Assembly: GCA_035235625.1 (NCBI GenBank)
Contig: CP141148.1
Coordinates: 16,121,057 to 16,185,056 of the forward strand
Origin: Saururus chinensis
Lineage: Eukaryota; Streptophyta; Magnoliopsida; Piperales; Saururaceae
Direction of reading: 5' to 3'
DNA: 64,000 nucleotides
Positions 39,245-51,600 of the stretch are shown here, piece by piece. The notes under the pieces are model-generated. The model did no database searches. It was not told where the DNA came from and saw only the letters and a list, made by a program, of their open reading frames with translations. The first letter of the stretch is position 1. The number at the start of each line of letters is the position of its first letter. Both the position numbers and the translations under genes were made by a program.

Positions 39245-39425
39245 TTTCATTTCCTAGTTCTTTTAGGACTTCTAATTCCTAATTCATTTAGGACTCCCAA
39301 CTCCTAGTACATTTGTAACTCCCAACTCTTAGTACGTTTAGGACTCCCAACTCCTAGTATGTTTAGGACTCCTAACTCCTAGTATATTTAGGACTCCCAA
39401 CTCCTAGTACATTTAGGACATCCAA
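39245..39425 (-). repeat. 25-bp tandem repeat in solo LTR
   Basis: About six units of TTTAGGACTCCCAACTCCTA plus GTAYA, each 25 bp, with few differences among neighbours. This lies upstream of the TATA-like site on the element strand, in what would be U3, where enhancer-like repeats are common in LTRs. Confidence 0.8.
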
Positions 39426-40223
39426 TTCAGTTAAACGGACACTGTGCAATAAGCTCAACTTCGAACAGTTGTATCTCCCTCATCCAAACTCTGATTCCTA
39501 TGTTCTTGGTGGTGTTTTGAAGCTCTTTATGTCTACTTTCCAACTACATAGGTTTCAGCTATCACTATTAACTTATGGTCAAAGTATTCTCATAAGAAAG
39601 TCAAGGAGTCCAATACCTTAATCTCCACGTGGTCGACTTTGGTAATTTAGAAAAATCCTGAACGTTACAGGTAGAATGAGACATGTGGTGTGTTCAGTCT
39701 TGGCTCAGTGATGGAGCGAGACATGTGAATGTGATTGGTTCCTCTCAGGGGCATAGAGCAAGGCATATTATGCTGTCCATGTGGTGCTCGGCTTTGTGAT
39801 ACAGGGAGATGTGTGTTTCGGTGATTTATTGGTTTTTGTATATCTCTTATTAAATATTCAGATATGCGTATGTGTTTTTTGTATGGTTTGATATATGCAG
39901 TAGCCGATAGGCAAAACTACATACGGATCTAATCGAATTGGAGTAACATTGTAGATGTTATCCGATACATATGTAGGCAACCAATGGCAAGGCAACATTG
40001 GACCGATCTGATTTAGTTATATAATTAGGTTTGTTCTCGCCTACGTGCAACGAAGCACTAAAGTTATGCAGCACATAGAGGAATGTGAAAACTCTCGCAC
40101 TCAGAGTCTGCTGCTCTTGGCTTTGGTTATCGATTTGTTTTTAATCTTTTTGGGATAACCCAGAGTGTAGGTTATTCCCTATGAACCCTCAGCTTGGGTA
40201 GGTTTCTAGGTTGGGGTATTACA

Positions 40224-40717
40224 ACGATGAACCAATCGGACCTCATTTCGTGAAATTGAATCTTTTATTTTGATTATCTTGTAATGGAACAAAGCACCAA
40301 AACTCGTTAAATATGTGCAAAAATTATTTTATTATTTAAAGTTTAAAAAGATCTCTAATTCATTTATTACATTCATAATTATGAATCAAATGCACAAAGT
40401 GGTATCGCAATTGGACCGCTCTTGCTCAATTAAAGTCATTTTATTCATTGAACTAGTTTAAGAACAAATCACCAAAGCTCATCACGAATGTGTATATCAA
40501 AATTTTAAATAAATACACACTCATTTGTTACGCTTGTGAGTATTAATCAAATGCACTATGTGACAAACCAATTAGACCTGGTTTGGTCAAGTTATATCTT
40601 TTTATTTGATTAACTACTAATGGAGAAAAAGAATGGAGCTTGTTAGGATTGTACACAAATCATTGTATCACCCAAAGTTAAAGATACCTCCTATTCATTA
40701 TTTATGTTCGTAGTCAT
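40224..40717 (-). repeat. Satellite fragment, inverted orientation
   Basis: Satellite resumes directly after the Reina LTR end (ACGATGAACCAATCGGACCT) and continues to GTCAT, which is the target site of the next solo LTR. Confidence 0.88.
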
Positions 40718-41002
40718 TGTAACGTCTTGGAATTTTCTAAATTCCCAAAGTTGACCACGTGGAAATTAGGGTGTTGGACCCCCTGACATTCTTGTGAGAA
40801 TAGCTTCATCATAGGTTAGAACTGGTAGTTAAACCTACATGGATGGAAAGTAGATAGAAAGAGCTTCAAAACACCACTAAGATCGTGTGAATCGGAGTTC
40901 GGATGAGGGAGATATGACTATTCAAAGTTGGATGAAGTCCTAAAAGAACTAGGAATTAAAAGACGGAAAGAGTCCTAGCGGGACAAGGACTCCGAACAAG
41001 AA

Positions 41003-41424
41003 GAGGATGGAGCCAGAACTTTGCTGAGACAAGATGGCATGCGACCAAAGGACTTCTAGCCAGAGTAGGAGTACGTGGAGTGCTAGGAGAGGTGGGAAAC
41101 TTGAAGGAAGGATCAGCTATACTTCTACTTGGGTTAGGACTCTTTTGGGACTATTTTGAGCATGATGTGGGCTGGTTTCCTATTTATAATGGGGCAAGGA
41201 TTGGGATTCCAAAGAGGATGGAGCCAGAACTTTGCTGAGACAAGATGGCATGCGACCAAAGGACTTCTAGCCAGAGTAGGAGTACGTGGAGTGCTAGGAG
41301 AGGTGGGAAACTTGAAGGAGGGATCAGCTATACTTTTACTTGGGTTAGGACTCTTTTGGGACTATTTTGAGCATGATGTGGGCTGGTTTCCTATTTATAA
41401 TGGGGCAAGGATTGGGATTCCAAA
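41003..41424 (+). repeat. 211-bp tandem duplication, almost identical
   Basis: GAGGATGGAGCCAGAACTTT starts at 41003 and again at 41214. Over the 211 bp I see only about two differences, so the duplication is much younger than the insertion itself. Confidence 0.9.
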
Positions 41425-41809
41425 TTTATAACTAAGGTTGGGTGAGTCCTAGTCGTGTACTAGGCTTCCTAACCAATCCTCTATATACATAGGGCATCAT
41501 GGCTGGTTGAGAGGGGGTGATTCAAGCATTCAAATCTCAGAAATCTGCAAGGGTCGGATTAAGAGCTTTGGCCAGACTGTTGGAGGACTGTTGGGCAGTA
41601 AACACTTCGTTGGCGACTTGGAGGAGCTACTGGGAGTGTACTCAACCAAGGGACAAACCATCCCTAGCAATTCAGCGAGGCTTGATGCAGTTTCAGCCAG
41701 GGGCAGATTGGTTTGCAAGATAGTTGAGATGGTATTGGGTCTGGGAGCAAGGGCTAGGAGCATTGGTGGCGAATTGATTGAGGTAGGTACAGTTTTTACA
41801 CCCATAATT

Positions 41810-42690
41810 ATGCTGATTTGGATGTTGTGTTTCAGCCCTAAGTCGACCTTAATCCAATGGTTTAGAATGCATCTATTTTTCATGATTCATGCATAAACTT
41901 AGCTGAGTTTAATCGTGGGTTTTATCTCTGATTCATGCATGAACTTTGCTGAGTTTAATTGTTGGTTTTATCACTGATTAATGCATAAACTTTCCTGAGT
42001 TTAATCATTGGTTTTAGCCCTGATTCATGCATAAACTTTGCTAAGTTAAATCGTTGGTTTTAGCCCTAATTTGTACATGAACTTTGTCGCATTTAAATTA
42101 TAGGTTTGTGCCCTAATTTGTGCTTATACCTTTCTGATTTTGATGTTGTACTTCAGCCCTGTTTGATGTTTGAACTTTGCTGAGTTTAACGTTGGTTTTA
42201 GCCTTGAACTTTGCCGAGTTTGATCGTAGGTTTTAGCTCTGATTTGTGTATGAACCTTGCTGATATCAAGTATGGGTTTTTGCCCTGATTTGTACTCATG
42301 CTTTGCAGATTTTGACCGTAAACTTTACCCTGATTCCTGCTCATACTTTGCTGTCTTTTGATCAAACTTTGGCCACGATTTGTGCATGAACTTTTCTGAA
42401 TATAATTATAGGTTTTATTCCTGAATTGTGCATGAACTCTACTGATTGTGATTATAGGTTTTAGCCCTAAATTTGTGCCATTACCTTGCTGATTTACTTC
42501 ATGATTCCCAACCATAGTTTATGCTATACTCCACTGGATTTTATTCATGATTCTCAGCCGTAGTTTATGGTATTATATTATTGATTTCATCAATTTGATT
42601 TAGCCTTGAATTGCACTACTTTACAGCTGATTTCCTTAATAGGGTTTTAGCCCTAATTAGTGCCATTACTTTTCTGAATTTAATCATTCT
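41810..42690 (+). repeat. 46-bp tandem repeat in solo LTR
   Basis: About 18 units resemble ACTTTGCTGAGTTTAATCGT followed by TGGTTTTAGCCCTGATTCAT and GCATAA (46 bp). Each has CTGA(G/T) and TTTTAG/TTTCAG. Looser units continue to about 43130. Confidence 0.82.
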
Positions 42691-44414
42691 CTCAACATTA
42701 TATTGATCTATGTCTTAATGATTAGATTGAGTCATATCATTATTGCTTTGAGGCATGATCATGTGGAATGTTGTTGGTGTCAGCCTCACTTTGAGTTATT
42801 ATAATGCTGATTATTGTTTGTCATTTCAGCCTTGATTTAATTTGTTACTTTGATTATTATTGTTAGTCATTTCAGCCTTGATTTGATTTATTACCTTGCT
42901 GAATATTGTTAGTCTTTTTAGCCTAAATTTGATTTGTTTTCATGTTGAATGTTGCTAGTTACTTCAGCCTGATTGTCATGTTAGTTTGCTTATTTGATTA
43001 GTTCATTTCAGCCCCAATTAAATTCATAGTTATATGGATTTGATCATTTCACATCAGCATCAATTCTAATTTGTAGCCTTGTTGATAAGCTTACATGTGT
43101 CAGTCTAAAATCAGCATGTTAACTTGCTGATTGTGTAAGTTTGTTACATGTATGATATGCTGTGAATAGTCTTTAATCCCTTTGCCTTATGTGGATGCAT
43201 TGTATCATATGTTGAGTCAGAGTTAAGTAAGCTCACCGTAATAGCCATGGCAGAAATTTAGGCCCATGAGGCCTTAGCACCTTTGGGACTTTGGCTCCCA
43301 GCTCTTTGAGCATTCACGCGCACCTAGGTTTTTGAGCATCATGGAAGGCTCATCTACATCTGACTAGTGTGTCTATAAACACAGCTGGTACCTACATCTC
43401 TAGGCCCATGGCTGATCTAAGTGGATCTCTAGAGATGCTAGGATTGCTGTTAGCATACAGTTACTCCTTTGAGCGGGAGTCGGTATTTTCAGGTAACAAT
43501 TAGTGCATTGTTTCCTGAACACTGTCCATTGTTTTGTGCATTGTGTTGGTCTTTATTGGTTGGTTAAAGGTCAGCCCATGTTTTTGAGTTATGTTACATT
43601 CAGTGTTCTATATATTAGTTTACATGTGTCAATGTATATTGATGTTCTGCATGTTGGAGTCCTATGTCTCGAGATTTCTCTAGAGGTGAGTTATCTCTAA
43701 GTGAATACAAATTTGTTAGTATTAATTATTAAACAAGGGTTGTGAAATAATTAATAGTTTGATATTTCTTGTTAATTAGACAAGTGGAATGATTAAAGGA
43801 CTTGCATAAAATGTAGGTTGATTTAAAATACTTAAGCATTGCATGTGTGATGCTATGCTTCTTAGGATAGTGTAGTTTTAGGCAGAACTACGTCTAGATC
43901 CGATCTTGTTGGAAACATTGGAGATGCTGTCTGATGAGTACGTAGGTAACTAACATCGGGTGATGTTGGCCCGATCCAAAAAATATTAATAAAACCTTTT
44001 GCCCATTTGGAAGCTCTTCCCCTGTCGGCAGTGGAGAGGTTCCATTATTGTAGTTGTTGTTTGGTTTGGTTGGTTGTAGATTCTCCAAGCGACGACAAGT
44101 GAGATCAGGATAGGCAAGTACAAGATGAAGTTCTTCATTTTTGTAACTCTGGTACGTAAGTATATCTTTAGCGTGAGAGTCAACTTGTTATTTATTTTTA
44201 GACGGATGACGGTACTTAGATGGATGAGTTATTCTTATTGAATTTTGAGATATATAGTAATATTATATGATTTGATATTCGTATTTGTGAAGCCCAATTA
44301 TCATGACCTGGATATTTAATCGAATGGTTTGTTGTGTATTTAAGAAAGAAAAAATTTTTCCTAACTACCATTCATGTTATTTTAAAAAGGCTTCTAAAAA
44401 TTCAGGTCATGACA

Positions 44415-47279
44415 ATCATGAATGAAAAGCAAAAAGTGATACCACAATTAGACTGCTCTTGCTCAACCTAAGTCTCTTTATTCTTTTAACTAGCTTATTA
44501 GCAAAATACCCAACCTTGCCACAAATGTTTACTTCAAAGTTTTAAATAAATATGCACTCATTTGTTATGTTTGTGAGTACAAATCAAATGTACTAAACGA
44601 AAAACCAATCAGACCTCCTTTGGTCATTTATATCCTTTTAATTTATTAACTAGTAAACGAACATCATACTGGAGCTCGTTAAAAATGTATATAAATCACG
44701 CTATTGTCATTAAACAAACCTTCTGTTCATTTGTTATGTTCATAATTATAAATCAAATATACAAAATAATACAACAATTGGTTTGCTATTGCTAAATTTA
44801 AGTTATTTCATCTGTTTAACTAGTTTAAAAACAAAGCATTAAAGCTCATCACAAATTTCTACTTCAGAGTTTGAAATAAATACACACTCATTTGCTAAGT
44901 TATATCCTTTTATTTGATTAACTAGTAAAGGAACAAAGACCCCAAGCACATTTAGAATGTACATAAATCATTGTATTGTATAAAGTTTAAATAAACTGCC
45001 TATTTATTTTTTATGTTTGTAATAATGAATTAAAAATAAAAAAATGACACTGCAATTGGATAGCACTTGCTCAACTTAAGTCCTTTTATTCGTTTAACAA
45101 TTATATGAACAAAGCATCCATGCTTATCACAATAGTTTACTTCAATGTTCTAAATAAATACGCACTCCTTTGCTAAGTTCGTAAGTATGAATCAAATGCA
45201 CCAAGTGACAAACTAATCGGACCTCATTTGGTCAAGTTACATCCTTAAATTTGATTAACTAGTAATAGAACAAAGCACTGGAACTCGTTAAGAATGTACA
45301 CATATCATTCTATTGTTTAAGGACCTTTTGAGACCTTTGATTCATTTGTTGTATTTGTAATTATGAAAAGTGATACCATAATTGGACTGCTCATGCTCAA
45401 CTTAAGCCAATTTATTCATTTAACTAGATTATAAATAAAGCACATAAGCTCGTCACAAATGTTTACTTAAAAGTTTCAAATAAATACAAACACATTTGCT
45501 AAGTTCATGATTGTGAATCAAATGTACTAAGCGACAAACCAATAAGACCTTGTTTGGTCAAGTTAAATCTTTTTATTTGATTAACTAGTAAATGAACATA
45601 ACACCAGAGCTCGTTAAGAATGCACACAAATCATTATATTGTTTAAAGTTTAAATATGCCTTATGTCCATTTGTTACATTTATACTTGTGAATCAAATAG
45701 AAAAATTAATACCACAATTGGTTTGCTATTGCTAAACATAAGTTTTCTTATTTGTTTAATTAGTTTAAGAACTAAGCACTAAAACTCATCATGAATTTAT
45801 ACAAATGCTCATAGTGGTACAACAACAATTGTACCACTTTTGCTCAACTTAAGTCCTCTCATTTGGTTAACTAGTTTAAATACGAATAAGTTCCTAGTTC
45901 CTAAGTATGTATTGTACCACTTTTGCACACAAATGCTCATAGTGGTACAACAAGCTCGACACAAATGTGTACTTCGAAGTTTTAAATAAATGCACACCAA
46001 TAGCTAAGTTCCTAAGTATGTATTAAATGCATTGAATGACAAACCAATCGGAGCTTGTTTAGTCAAGTTATATAATTTTTTTATCCATTTAACTAGTTTA
46101 AGAATTAAGCATCAAAGCTTGTCACGAATGTGTACTTCAAAGTTTTAAATAAATATGCACTCATTTGCTATGTTTGTGAGTAAGAATTAATTGCACTAAG
46201 CAATGAACCAATCGGACCTCATTTTGTTGACAAATAATTGTATCATTTTAAGGTTAAAGAGACCTCCGATTCATTTGTTGCATTCATAAATATGATTCAA
46301 GGGCAAAAAGTGATACTACAATTGGACCGCTCTTGCTTAACTTAAGTCTTTTATTCATTTAACTAATTTATAAACAAAGCACTAAAGCTTATCACAAATA
46401 TGTACTTTAATGTTTTAAATAAATACATAATTGCAAAGTTCATGAGTATAAATCAAACACACCAAGCAAAGAACCATCAGACCTCGTTCGCTCAAGTTAT
46501 ATCAATTTGTTCAATTATGTAGTAACGGAACAAAATATCAGAGCTCGTTAAGAGTATGCACAACTTGTAGTATTGTGTAATATTTAAATAGACCTCCAAT
46601 TCATTTGGTGCGATTGTAATTATGAATCAAATGTACAAAATAATACTGTAATCGGTATGATATTGCTCAACTTAAGGTCTTTTATTCGTTTAACTAGTTT
46701 AAGAAAAAATACCAAGCTCGTCATGAACGTGTGCTTAAATTTTAAAATAAATATGCACTTATTTGCTAACTTCATGAGGATGAATCAAACACACTAAGCA
46801 ACAAACTAATCAGACCTCATTTGGTAAAATTATATCCTTTTATTTGATAAATTAGTGAAGGCACAAAGCACCGAGCTAGTCAAAAATGTACAAAAATCAT
46901 TGGACTGCTCTTGATACTTAAGTCCTTTTCAACAAACCTCTTATTCTTTTTTTACATTCATATTCATGAATCAAATGCTTAAAATGATACTCCAATTGGA
47001 CCACTCTTGATACTTAAGTCCTTTTATTCATTTAACTAGTTTATGAACAAAACACCCATGCTCGTTACGAATGTTAACTTCAATGTTTTAAGAAAATATA
47101 CACTCAAATCTAATGCACCAAATGACAAACTAATTGGACCTCATTTGATCAAGTTGTATCTTTGAATTTAATTAACTAGTAATAGAAAACACACCAAAAC
47201 TCAATAAAATTGTGCATAAATCATTTTATTGTTTAAAGTTTAAAAAGACCTCTGATTTATTTATTTCATTCATAACTGT
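44415..47279 (-). repeat. Satellite array, inverted orientation
   Basis: This continues the reverse-oriented satellite after the solo LTR and runs up to the Athila LTR at 47280. Two local rearrangements are seen: a 25-bp phrase ACAAATGCTCATAGTGGTAC plus AACAA is repeated at 45801 and 45925, and TTGATACTTAAGTCCTTTT recurs at about 46909 and 47007. No genes. Confidence 0.88.
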
Positions 47280-48645
47280 TGTTACGCCCAAACCAATACT
47301 ATGAAATAGTCTAATTCTGATTTATTTATTTTACTTGTCAACTATAGTAAACAAGGTCGATCTACAAAGAAAGCCTTGTGTCACAAAGAAAACTATTATA
47401 AAAAGAATAGAATATAGAAGGAATGTAAAATAGAGAATAAGAGAAAATTAAAGAGAAAGTGCTAAGGCATCGGAAATCCACTTGTAATAAATGTCTAATG
47501 TATATTTAATTCAAATGATAACTCAATTAAGATCAAATGAAAATTCGTCTCAATCGGAAAATTTATCTCTTAAAGAACTTTGAAATAGGAAAACAGTAAT
47601 TGATTGTTTACTACTTGAAAGCATTAAGTATATAGTCATGGGAATTATAAGCATTCAGCATGCATTTCGTCAACGCCCAATAAAATAATTATATAGATTA
47701 TAAACTCCTTAAATATGAAACATCAATTTAAAATCATAAAGAACTTTCTTGAATTAAAATAGCCATTAAACATCAAGTACAAGCTTCATCCCTAGCCTTA
47801 CCAATTGCTTAGAAAGTCATTACACAAAACTAAAACAAAAGCTACAAAATGAGATAATAAAATAGGGGAAGAGAGCTCTAAAGAGGAGGGAATGATGCCT
47901 CTATCATGTCCACCCCTCTATTTATAGGAGGAGAATGAGTTGCTTCAAAGGGGAAAGTCGAATCATATCTCTAGATTGCATCCTGATTGATTCCTTGATT
48001 GGTTGCTTCTTTAGCAATGATTAGATTTTAAATCAATGATTTATTTAGAAAATAAATATCTTTGAGTCTTCCTTTAGTTATCTAATCAGCCTCATTGTCT
48101 TTCCTTATTTATATCAATCAGTACCAATGAAAAGATTCTCCATGTGTTGGCCTTGGGTTAGTTTACTAGTTGTCCATTTTCATGCCGGAAGTGACTCATA
48201 AATCTTTGGAATGAAAATTTTCTTAATAAAATAGAAATTGTAGTCACGGTAGTCTTCTTTCCAATGCCACTAGAATCATATCAATCAAAATGATATGGCC
48301 GAAATACTAAGGTTGTATCAATCTGTCCAAATCAGCTTTTTCCCGAATTTAGTTCTCTTGATGCAAATCTCAAATCAAACGGGTCTAAAAAGTTATGTTC
48401 GACCATTCCATGCATGTTTAGACCATTAAGAGCCCATTATTGACTTTTAAATAGCTTTGGGTAGTTGGGCTTCACTTCTTCTTCTACTTGGATTCCATTG
48501 AAGCCCATTTAAACATGTAAACACAACTAAGGTCTAATTAACTTATTTAAAACATAAATATACCAAATAAGCAATGAATTAGCACAAAATAGGATTGCAA
48601 TTCAAAATTTAAAAATATTTAATTGAACATTATTTCAGTGCATCA
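47280..48645 (-). repeat. Athila 3' LTR (- strand copy)
   Basis: 1,366 bp. On - it begins TGATGCACTGAAATAATG and ends GGGCGTAACA at 47280, abutting satellite. Homologous to 29688-31095 and 54614-55989. Confidence 0.88.
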
Positions 48646-51600
48646 AATACCCCCCAACCAGCATAATGCTAGTCTCTAGCAATTTATGGGTAGATAAAAA
48701 AAGAAAACAAGAAAACATGCTACTTTCGTAGGCCATCACTACATTTAGCACATGTAGCAAGCCATTAAACCCTTTGCTTATGCTAGTGGACGAGTTGTGT
48801 CTCGTGAGGGTTTGCAGTGAATATATCCACAAAATTTAAAAAAAATCATGGGTTGCTTCCCATGTAGCGCTAAGTTTTATGTTTTCAGCCAGATAAAGCA
48901 AAGAACAAGAAAAAATAATAATGAGTTATAGTGCTAACAAGTTGTGTTGAGGAAGTAAAGACTAAGATAATAATTGTAAAGCAATACCAAGGAACCCCTT
49001 CATCCCCACTAAGCAAACCACAAACTTTATAATTATCTCCAAAATACTCAAGCACTAGTTTTCATAAAGTAAATATAAAAGTCTCAACCATTAAATTTTA
49101 ATGTAGAGGAACTTTTGAAACAATGTGTAATTGACTCCAAGTAAAATTTTACAAGATAATTAGAGGATCAGCCTCCTAAAGTAGTATGCTCTTCTACTCA
49201 CCAAGAGATGTTTAGATAGCCAAAATAACCAATTCAAAACTTAGTAACCTGTCTGAGATAACAAGCGGTTTGGATGTTCATTTTAATACCTCATTGTTAC
49301 AACTATGTCTTCGCCCTATCTTACAAAATGAAACATTATTTAGCAACTTCAACTTTTTTTCTTTTTCTTTTTTTATATGATGTCCATCACTTTTTTCTAT
49401 TTTTTTTCATTGGCAGCCCTTTTTAAAGTACTCGGTCTAATTCATTAGTTGCTTTCCATGACGATAATAATCCCAAAATTTTTCTTCTTTCCAAGCCGAT
49501 TCAAGTGAACAAGGAGGTCAAAGTTCATTTGATTTGGTGTCTCTCAACATTCCGGGTGAGTATTAGAGCAACACCACATAATTCGACTTCAACTCTAAAA
49601 ATTAGTCGTGAGAGTGAAATTTTGAAAACCAACATTAGTTTCAATAATCCTCTTTATGAAAGTTAATTGTAAAGACTCATCACAAAAGGAATAAAAATAT
49701 CTAAGTGTCATCATTATCTAAAGATCAAAGTAAAGAGGAATCATACCAAGAAAGAGATGAAGGTTATCACAGTCAATACAATTAACAAAAATTATCCAAA
49801 CTTACCCCCCAACCCAAATGAGGCATTGTCCTCAATGTTTGAATTTTTTTTTGTTTCTATGATTTTTTTTTGTTTTTTTGGGTAAAAAACAAGAAAACAA
49901 ATTCAACCCACATAATTTGGATTTTTGAGAGATGTAGACTCAACTTCAGGAACAAAATGGTCTAAAAATGGTTTCAAACATTGTCCATTAACTTTGAAAA
50001 CATCACCATTTTTTTGGGTTTTCAATTACAATATTTCCATAAGGAAAAATAGTTTTTACAAAGAAAGGACCTATCCAACATGATCTTAATTTTCCTAGAA
50101 AGAGATGAAGACTAGAGTTGTATAATAAAACTTTTTGAAATGGCTCAAAAGTTTTTCGTAAAATATTTTTATCATGAAAAACCTTCATTCTCTCTTTGTA
50201 AAGTTTTGAACTCTCATAAGCATCATGTTGAATTTCCTCTAACTCATTGATTTGTAATTTTCTATTTAAGTCAGCCTTGTCAAAATTAAAATTTAAAGCT
50301 TTGATTGCCCAATATGCCCTCCCTATGTTCCAATTCCACAAGCAAGTGGCATGCTTTTCTAAAAATCAAACGGTAAGGAGACATTCCAATTGGGGTCTTA
50401 AAAGCGGTACGATAAGCCCAAAGAGCATCGATTAGCCGTAAAGACCAATTTTTACCATTTAGATTTACCATTTTTTATAAAATATATTTAATTTCATGAT
50501 TAGAAATCTCAACTTGTCCACTTGTTTGTGGGTGATAGGGGGTGGCTACTTTATACATAATCTCATACTTTCTCATCAAAACCTCAAAAGGCTTGTTGCA
50601 AAAATATGACCCCCGTCACTTATGATTGCTCGAAGTGTTCCAAACCTTGAAAATATATTTTCTTTTAAAAAGTGCACAACGACTTTGTGGTCGTTGGTTT
50701 TTCTTGGAACCGCCTCAATCCACTTGGAAACATAATCGATGGCAACTAAAATGTAAACATAGCCAAAAGGAGGAAAAGGTCCCATGATATTGATGCCTCA
50801 ATAATAAAAAATCTTGATAACCAATATGGGGTTAAGAGGCATCATATTTCAACGAGATATGGCTCCTAACTTTGACACCATTCACAAGTTGTGCAAAATT
50901 CATGAACATCTTTGAAAAGAGTCAGCCAGTAAAAACCACATCACAAAATTTTAGCAGTGGTTTTTTTAGAGGAGAAGTGACCACCGCATGCTTTAAAAAG
51001 ACAAAAAGAGATTATACTTGTTCAAAATCAAGCACACATCTCCTTATTATTTGATCCGGACAATACTTAAAGAGATAGGGGTCGTTCCAAAAGACATGCT
51101 TTACCTCAGTGAAGAATCTCTTTTTATCTTGATGAGACCAATGATGGGGAACTTTACCTGTCACCAAGTAGTTGGCAAGGTTGGCATACCATGGAGGATA
51201 TGAGATGGCAAAAAGTTGCTCCTCAGGGAATATATCTTGGATTGGAATGTTGTTCGAAGAATTAGAAAATTCCAATCTTGAAAGATGATCCACCACCACA
51301 TTCTATACTCCCTTCTTGTCTTTGATTGTGAGATCAAATTCTTGGAGCAGGAGTATCCAATGGAGCAATCTGGGCTTTGTATCTTGTTTGCTCAAAAGGT
51401 ACTTCAACGCTGCATGATCAGTAAAAATGATAATCTGAAAACCAATCAAATAGGATCTAAATTTGTCAAGTGCAAATACTACAACAAGAAGTTCTTTTTC
51501 AGTGGTGGAGTAGTTCATTTGAGCATTATTTAAAGTTCTACTTGCATAATGAATTACGCAAGGCATAATCTTTCCTTTGCCCTAAAACAGCCCCAAAGGC

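Larger units (their letters stand above)
36023..39669 (-). mobile_element. Large solo LTR, 3.65 kb, nested in Reina LTR
   Basis: On the - strand it begins TGTAACGTTCAGG (39669) and ends CGTGACA (36023). A perfect 5 bp target duplication GGTAG flanks it (36018-36022 and 39670-39674), and Reina LTR sequence is collinear across it. It contains a TATA-like CTTATATAAG (about 38926), a 46-bp tandem array, a 25-bp tandem array and a ~210 bp tandem duplication. Sister of 40718-44414. No coding domain is seen. Confidence 0.85.
31380..40223 (-). mobile_element. Reina-type chromovirus (Ty3/gypsy), broken
   Basis: The element is on the - strand. An LTR remnant at about 31380-31677 is directly repeated at 39675-40000. 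Internal coding runs from about 35750 down to 32030: zinc-knuckle gag end, protease, reverse transcriptase, RNase H, integrase and a C-terminal chromodomain-like tail. The 5' LTR is about 40223-35760, split by the nested solo LTR at 36023-39669, and begins TGTAATACCCC at 40223 against satellite. WPTPTYVRAPRGFLGL is typical of the Reina lineage. The element carries many disabling changes (more than five) and is clearly ancient. Its 3' LTR is only partly present. Confidence 0.75.
40718..44414 (+). mobile_element. Large solo LTR, 3.70 kb, sister of 36023-39669
   Basis: It begins TGTAACGTCTTGG and ends AGGTCATGACA, with flanking GTCAT (40713-40717) and ATCAT (44415-44419), one base different. Satellite is collinear on both sides. 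It contains a TATA-like CTCTATATACATAG (about 41469), a donor-like GAGGTAGG (41780), a 46-bp tandem array, and a near-identical 211-bp tandem duplication. No coding domain is seen; the 129-residue ORF at 41507-41896 has no supporting features. Confidence 0.85.

Noticed and set aside
41156-41431. 91-residue ORF with internal repetition
   Set aside because: The repetition is the 211-bp DNA duplication. The ORF has no homologue or domain that I recognise.
41507-41896. 129-residue ORF in the + solo LTR, with an overlapping 117-residue - strand ORF
   Set aside because: Open on both strands over the same stretch, no domain, and not kept in the sister LTR as far as I can see.
37900-42690. Regular 46-bp repeats resembling a CRISPR array
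   Set aside because: Units are contiguous without unique spacers and lie inside plant LTRs.
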